Part shown: piece by piece, positions 5,557 through 7,429 of the stretch
How positions within the stretch are numbered: the first letter of the stretch is position 1
Layout: every line of letters begins with the position of its first letter
Assembly: GCA_963643215.1 (NCBI GenBank)
Contig: CAVIJY010000072.1
Span: 1 to 7,429 of the forward strand
Origin: Darwinimomas sp963643215
GTDB lineage: Bacteria; Bacillota; Clostridia; Lachnospirales; Lachnospiraceae
Direction of reading: 5' to 3'
DNA length: 7,429 bases
Made by a program: the position numbers and the translations under genes
The notes under the pieces: generated by a model
Told to the model about the DNA's origin: nothing
Seen by the model: only the letters and a program-made list of their open reading frames with translations
Database searches by the model: none

Positions 5557-7365
5557 ATGCCCTATGGAACAAGCAGAGGCAGAAATCGCAGGAATCGCAA
5601 GTCGCCTGCGGACAGCCCCAAAACAGCGCTTATCGTACTCTGCGGAGTACTTATCATAGCCGGAGCGGGATTCGGCGCAGCAAGATTTTTTAAAGGTTCA
5701 AAGAGCAGCAATCAGGAGAGTGAGGCTCAGGCTGAATCGGAGCTTAAGGAGACTGTGTCGGTGGACGGTATAGATATCACCGGAATGATCCGTTCCGAGG
5801 CCAAGACAGCCATAACGAAGAAGTACAATTGGGACATGAGAGTATCATGTCCCGATTTAAGTGATGAGAAATATTCTGTAGCGGATCTTCTGGCAGGAAG
5901 CATAGAAGAGGTACTCGATGAGGTATATAACGGGACGCCAAAGTCGAGCTACAGCATCACATGGACGGTCGATGAATCGCTTTTGAGCAGTGAGCTGAAG
6001 GCGATATCCGCACTCTGGGACAAGGCAGCGGTCAACGCCAGGATCACCGGAGTCGATGACAGCAACAACTGGACATTTGATGCGGGAGAGGAAGGCATAG
6101 CCATCGACACCGCGGCTCTGGCAAGGGATATCAGAAGCGCGTGCAGCGCCAATGATTTTGACGCTGTCATTGTGGCGCCATATTCAAGGGTGACTCCCGA
6201 GATAAATCTGGATAATGCGAAGACGCTCTACAAGGTGATGGGGGAGTTCTCGACCAAGACGACAGCCAACTCAAACCGAAACAACAACATAGATCTGGCC
6301 GCAAAGGCGGTAAACGGAACAGTGCTTCAGGTGGGGGATCAGTTCTCCTTTAATATGACTACAGGCAACAGAACGACGGAAAGAGGATACAAACCGGCCG
6401 GCGCATATCAGAACGGGGTGCTGGTCCAGGAGCCGGGCGGAGGCGTATGCCAGATGTCGTCCACATTGTACAATGCTCTCATAAAGACGGGGCTTTCGGC
6501 AGACGAGAGACATCCGCATACATATGAGCCCTCGTATGTAACTCCGGGAGAGGATGCCATGGTAAGCTATGACGGATATGCAGGCCCGGACTTCAAATTC
6601 ACCAATACCACAACTTCCTCACTCATGGTTCTTGCGGAATATCATGATCAGACTGTGACATCCAAGATCGTAGGCATACCTGTGCTTGAGGAAGGGGAGA
6701 CGGTTTCGCTGAGCACCGTCAGGGATGAGACATACAAGCCGAGTATCCCTGCTCCTACATATACCGAGGATCAGACACTGTATCCGGGAACTCAGATCGT
6801 CACGACAAAGGGCGACACGGGAAGCAGGTGGAAGACGAACATAGTCCGAAAAAAGGATGGTGTTGTGGTCAGCGATGAGGCATTATATACATCGACATAC
6901 AGGGGGCATACCCCGGCTATCACGCGCAACAGTACAAATGTGTGGTATCCGGCAGGCGCGGCGGGTGCGGCTGAGACGGTAGACGCGGCATATGTACAGG
7001 CAGTTCTGACAGACCGGGCTGTCCGGGAGGCTGCAGCCGGCACTTATGCTACAGAAACCATAGCAGCAACGACTGCGGAGGAGACCGTAGCCTCATCAGC
7101 ATCGGAGACTATATCCGGCCCGGGAGGCGGTCCGGGGACATCACAAACCTCGGCGGCATCTGTGCCGATAAGCCCGGGAGGTGAAACCACATCGGCCACT
7201 GCAGCCAGCCCTGGAGGAACCACGCAGACATCCACGGCAAGTCCGGGAGGAACCGCAACCACATCCGCAGCGGGATCGTCGGGAACAGGCGGTACGACAG
7301 GCACATCAGAGACAGCCGCAACATCGGCTCCTGATGAGACTATAGCGACATTTCCGGGTGCATAA
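5557..7365 (+). CDS. Membrane-anchored VanW family protein with Thr/Ser/Gly/Pro tail
   Basis: This encodes 602 residues; the start is supported by GTGAGG eight bases upstream. A basic cytoplasmic N-terminus (RGRNRRNRK) precedes one membrane segment (about 24-42), so the rest should be outside the cell. Residues 65-215 resemble PG_binding_4 modules (VDGIDITGMIRSEAK, then SVADLL; later a WTFDAGEEGIAID segment). The VanW domain (Pfam PF04294) spans about 230-375 and holds LQVGDQFSFN, GYKPAGAYQNG and the signature GGGVCQMSSTLYNA with Cys298. A G5-like stretch follows (about 400-455, YPGTQIVTTKGDTGSRW). From about 465 the protein is low-complexity Ala/Thr/Ser/Gly/Pro, a probable wall-spanning or flexible tail. 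There is no LPxTG signal at the end. VanW takes its name from vanB-type vancomycin-resistance clusters, but the domain is widespread in Firmicutes and its activity is unknown. No van resistance genes are nearby, so resistance should not be inferred. Two TAA stops stand in tandem. Confidence 0.92.
   Translation: MPYGTSRGRNRRNRKSPADSPKTALIVLCGVLIIAGAGFGAARFFKGSKSSNQESEAQAESELKETVSVDGIDITGMIRSEAKTAITKKYNWDMRVSCPDLSDEKYSVADLLAGSIEEVLDEVYNGTPKSSYSITWTVDESLLSSELKAISALWDKAAVNARITGVDDSNNWTFDAGEEGIAIDTAALARDIRSACSANDFDAVIVAPYSRVTPEINLDNAKTLYKVMGEFSTKTTANSNRNNNIDLAAKAVNGTVLQVGDQFSFNMTTGNRTTERGYKPAGAYQNGVLVQEPGGGVCQMSSTLYNALIKTGLSADERHPHTYEPSYVTPGEDAMVSYDGYAGPDFKFTNTTTSSLMVLAEYHDQTVTSKIVGIPVLEEGETVSLSTVRDETYKPSIPAPTYTEDQTLYPGTQIVTTKGDTGSRWKTNIVRKKDGVVVSDEALYTSTYRGHTPAITRNSTNVWYPAGAAGAAETVDAAYVQAVLTDRAVREAAAGTYATETIAATTAEETVASSASETISGPGGGPGTSQTSAASVPISPGGETTSATAASPGGTTQTSTASPGGTATTSAAGSSGTGGTTGTSETAATSAPDETIATFPGA
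7171..7272 (+). repeat. Imperfect 33-36-bp repeats encoding SPGG units
   Basis: Three units start at 7171, 7207 and 7240 and encode SPGGETTSATAA, SPGGTTQTSTA and SPGGTATTSAA. Unit spacings of 36 and 33 bases keep the VanW-protein frame. A related GPGGGPGTSQTSAAS stretch precedes them, and a diverged GSSGTGGTTGTS stretch follows. The product is an extended, uncharged extracellular tail. The third unit grades into unrelated low complexity, so the right boundary is approximate. Confidence 0.6.
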
Positions 7366-7400
7366 TAACTGCATAAAACTAAAAACAATGGCCTTATCCG

Positions 7401-7429
7401 TTGGATTTCAGCAGTGTTGCTGATATAAT
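7401..7429 (+). promoter_or_regulatory. Right-edge promoter with a palindrome filling its spacer
   Basis: TTGGAT (7401-7406, 3/6) and a perfect TATAAT (7424-7429) lie 17 bases apart, with a TGn extension at 7421-7423. The spacer holds the inverted repeat TCAGCA (7408-7413), GTGT, TGCTGA (7418-7423), ending exactly at the -10. A palindrome in this position is typical of a repressor operator. The gene it would drive lies beyond the window. No strong terminator for the VanW-protein gene is visible between 7366 and 7400. Confidence 0.5.

Noticed and set aside
5557..7365. Vancomycin resistance determinant
   Set aside because: A VanW domain alone is common in Firmicutes, and none of the vanHAX/vanHBX ligase, dehydrogenase, dipeptidase or two-component genes are present.
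7044..7388. 114-residue minus-strand frame opposite the VanW tail
   Set aside because: It is a Val/Pro/Ala-rich shadow of the Thr/Ser/Gly/Pro repeat coding, with no independent evidence of expression.
7386..7407. CAATGG/CCGTTG hairpin followed by GATTT as terminator of the VanW-protein gene
   Set aside because: The six-base stem includes a G-T wobble and only three T follow, so it may end the transcript weakly but is not supported as a terminator.

Overview
The window looks like chromosomal DNA from a Gram-positive, low-to-mid GC Firmicute, most likely a Lachnospiraceae-type gut Clostridium. The case rests on the protein families seen (a YfhO-family GT-C membrane protein, a VanW/PG_binding_4 protein, a CPBP protease, and a lipoprotein of a type I associate with Lachnospiraceae), sigma-A promoters with TGn or TRTGn extensions, purine-rich Shine-Dalgarno sites and frequent ATA isoleucine codons. 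This is a taxonomic inference without a marker gene. No phage, IS element, CRISPR, tRNA or rRNA is visible. All four complete genes are on the + strand, and all four products are predicted to be exported or membrane-bound.

Layout. 1-93 is a GC-rich left edge, open in all three forward frames, that may hold the 3' end of an upstream gene or its terminator. A near-consensus promoter (121-149) drives a 441-residue lipoprotein (232-1557). A 281-base intergenic region then carries a perfect 26-bp palindrome, a weak terminator-like hairpin, four TGTGAAC-like repeats in strict 11-bp phase, and an extended -10 promoter. This leads into a YfhO-family multi-pass protein (1875-4703, or 1839-4703 if the upstream ATG is used). 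Its N-terminus is an odd acidic, cysteine-rich tail encoded by a degenerate 36-bp repeat. Four bases later comes a CPBP intramembrane metalloprotease (4708-5415), probably in the same transcript. A separate promoter (5482-5510) drives a membrane-anchored VanW-family protein (5557-7365) with a Thr/Ser/Gly/Pro tail. The right edge ends exactly on another extended -10 promoter, whose spacer is filled by a 16-bp inverted repeat.

How the genes fit together. The theme is the cell envelope: a surface lipoprotein, a polyprenyl-phosphate-sugar-type glycosyltransferase family member (YfhO homologues modify teichoic acids), an intramembrane protease and a probable peptidoglycan-interacting VanW protein. 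No substrate for any of them can be read from this sequence.

The least ordinary items are the 36-bp coding repeat at the YfhO N-terminus, the 11-bp-phased array upstream of it (an arrangement typical of OmpR/PhoB-family response-regulator sites), the promoter that overlaps the longest-ORF start codon of that gene, and the operator-like palindrome inside the right-edge promoter. I do not see a clearly new multi-gene system in the window.
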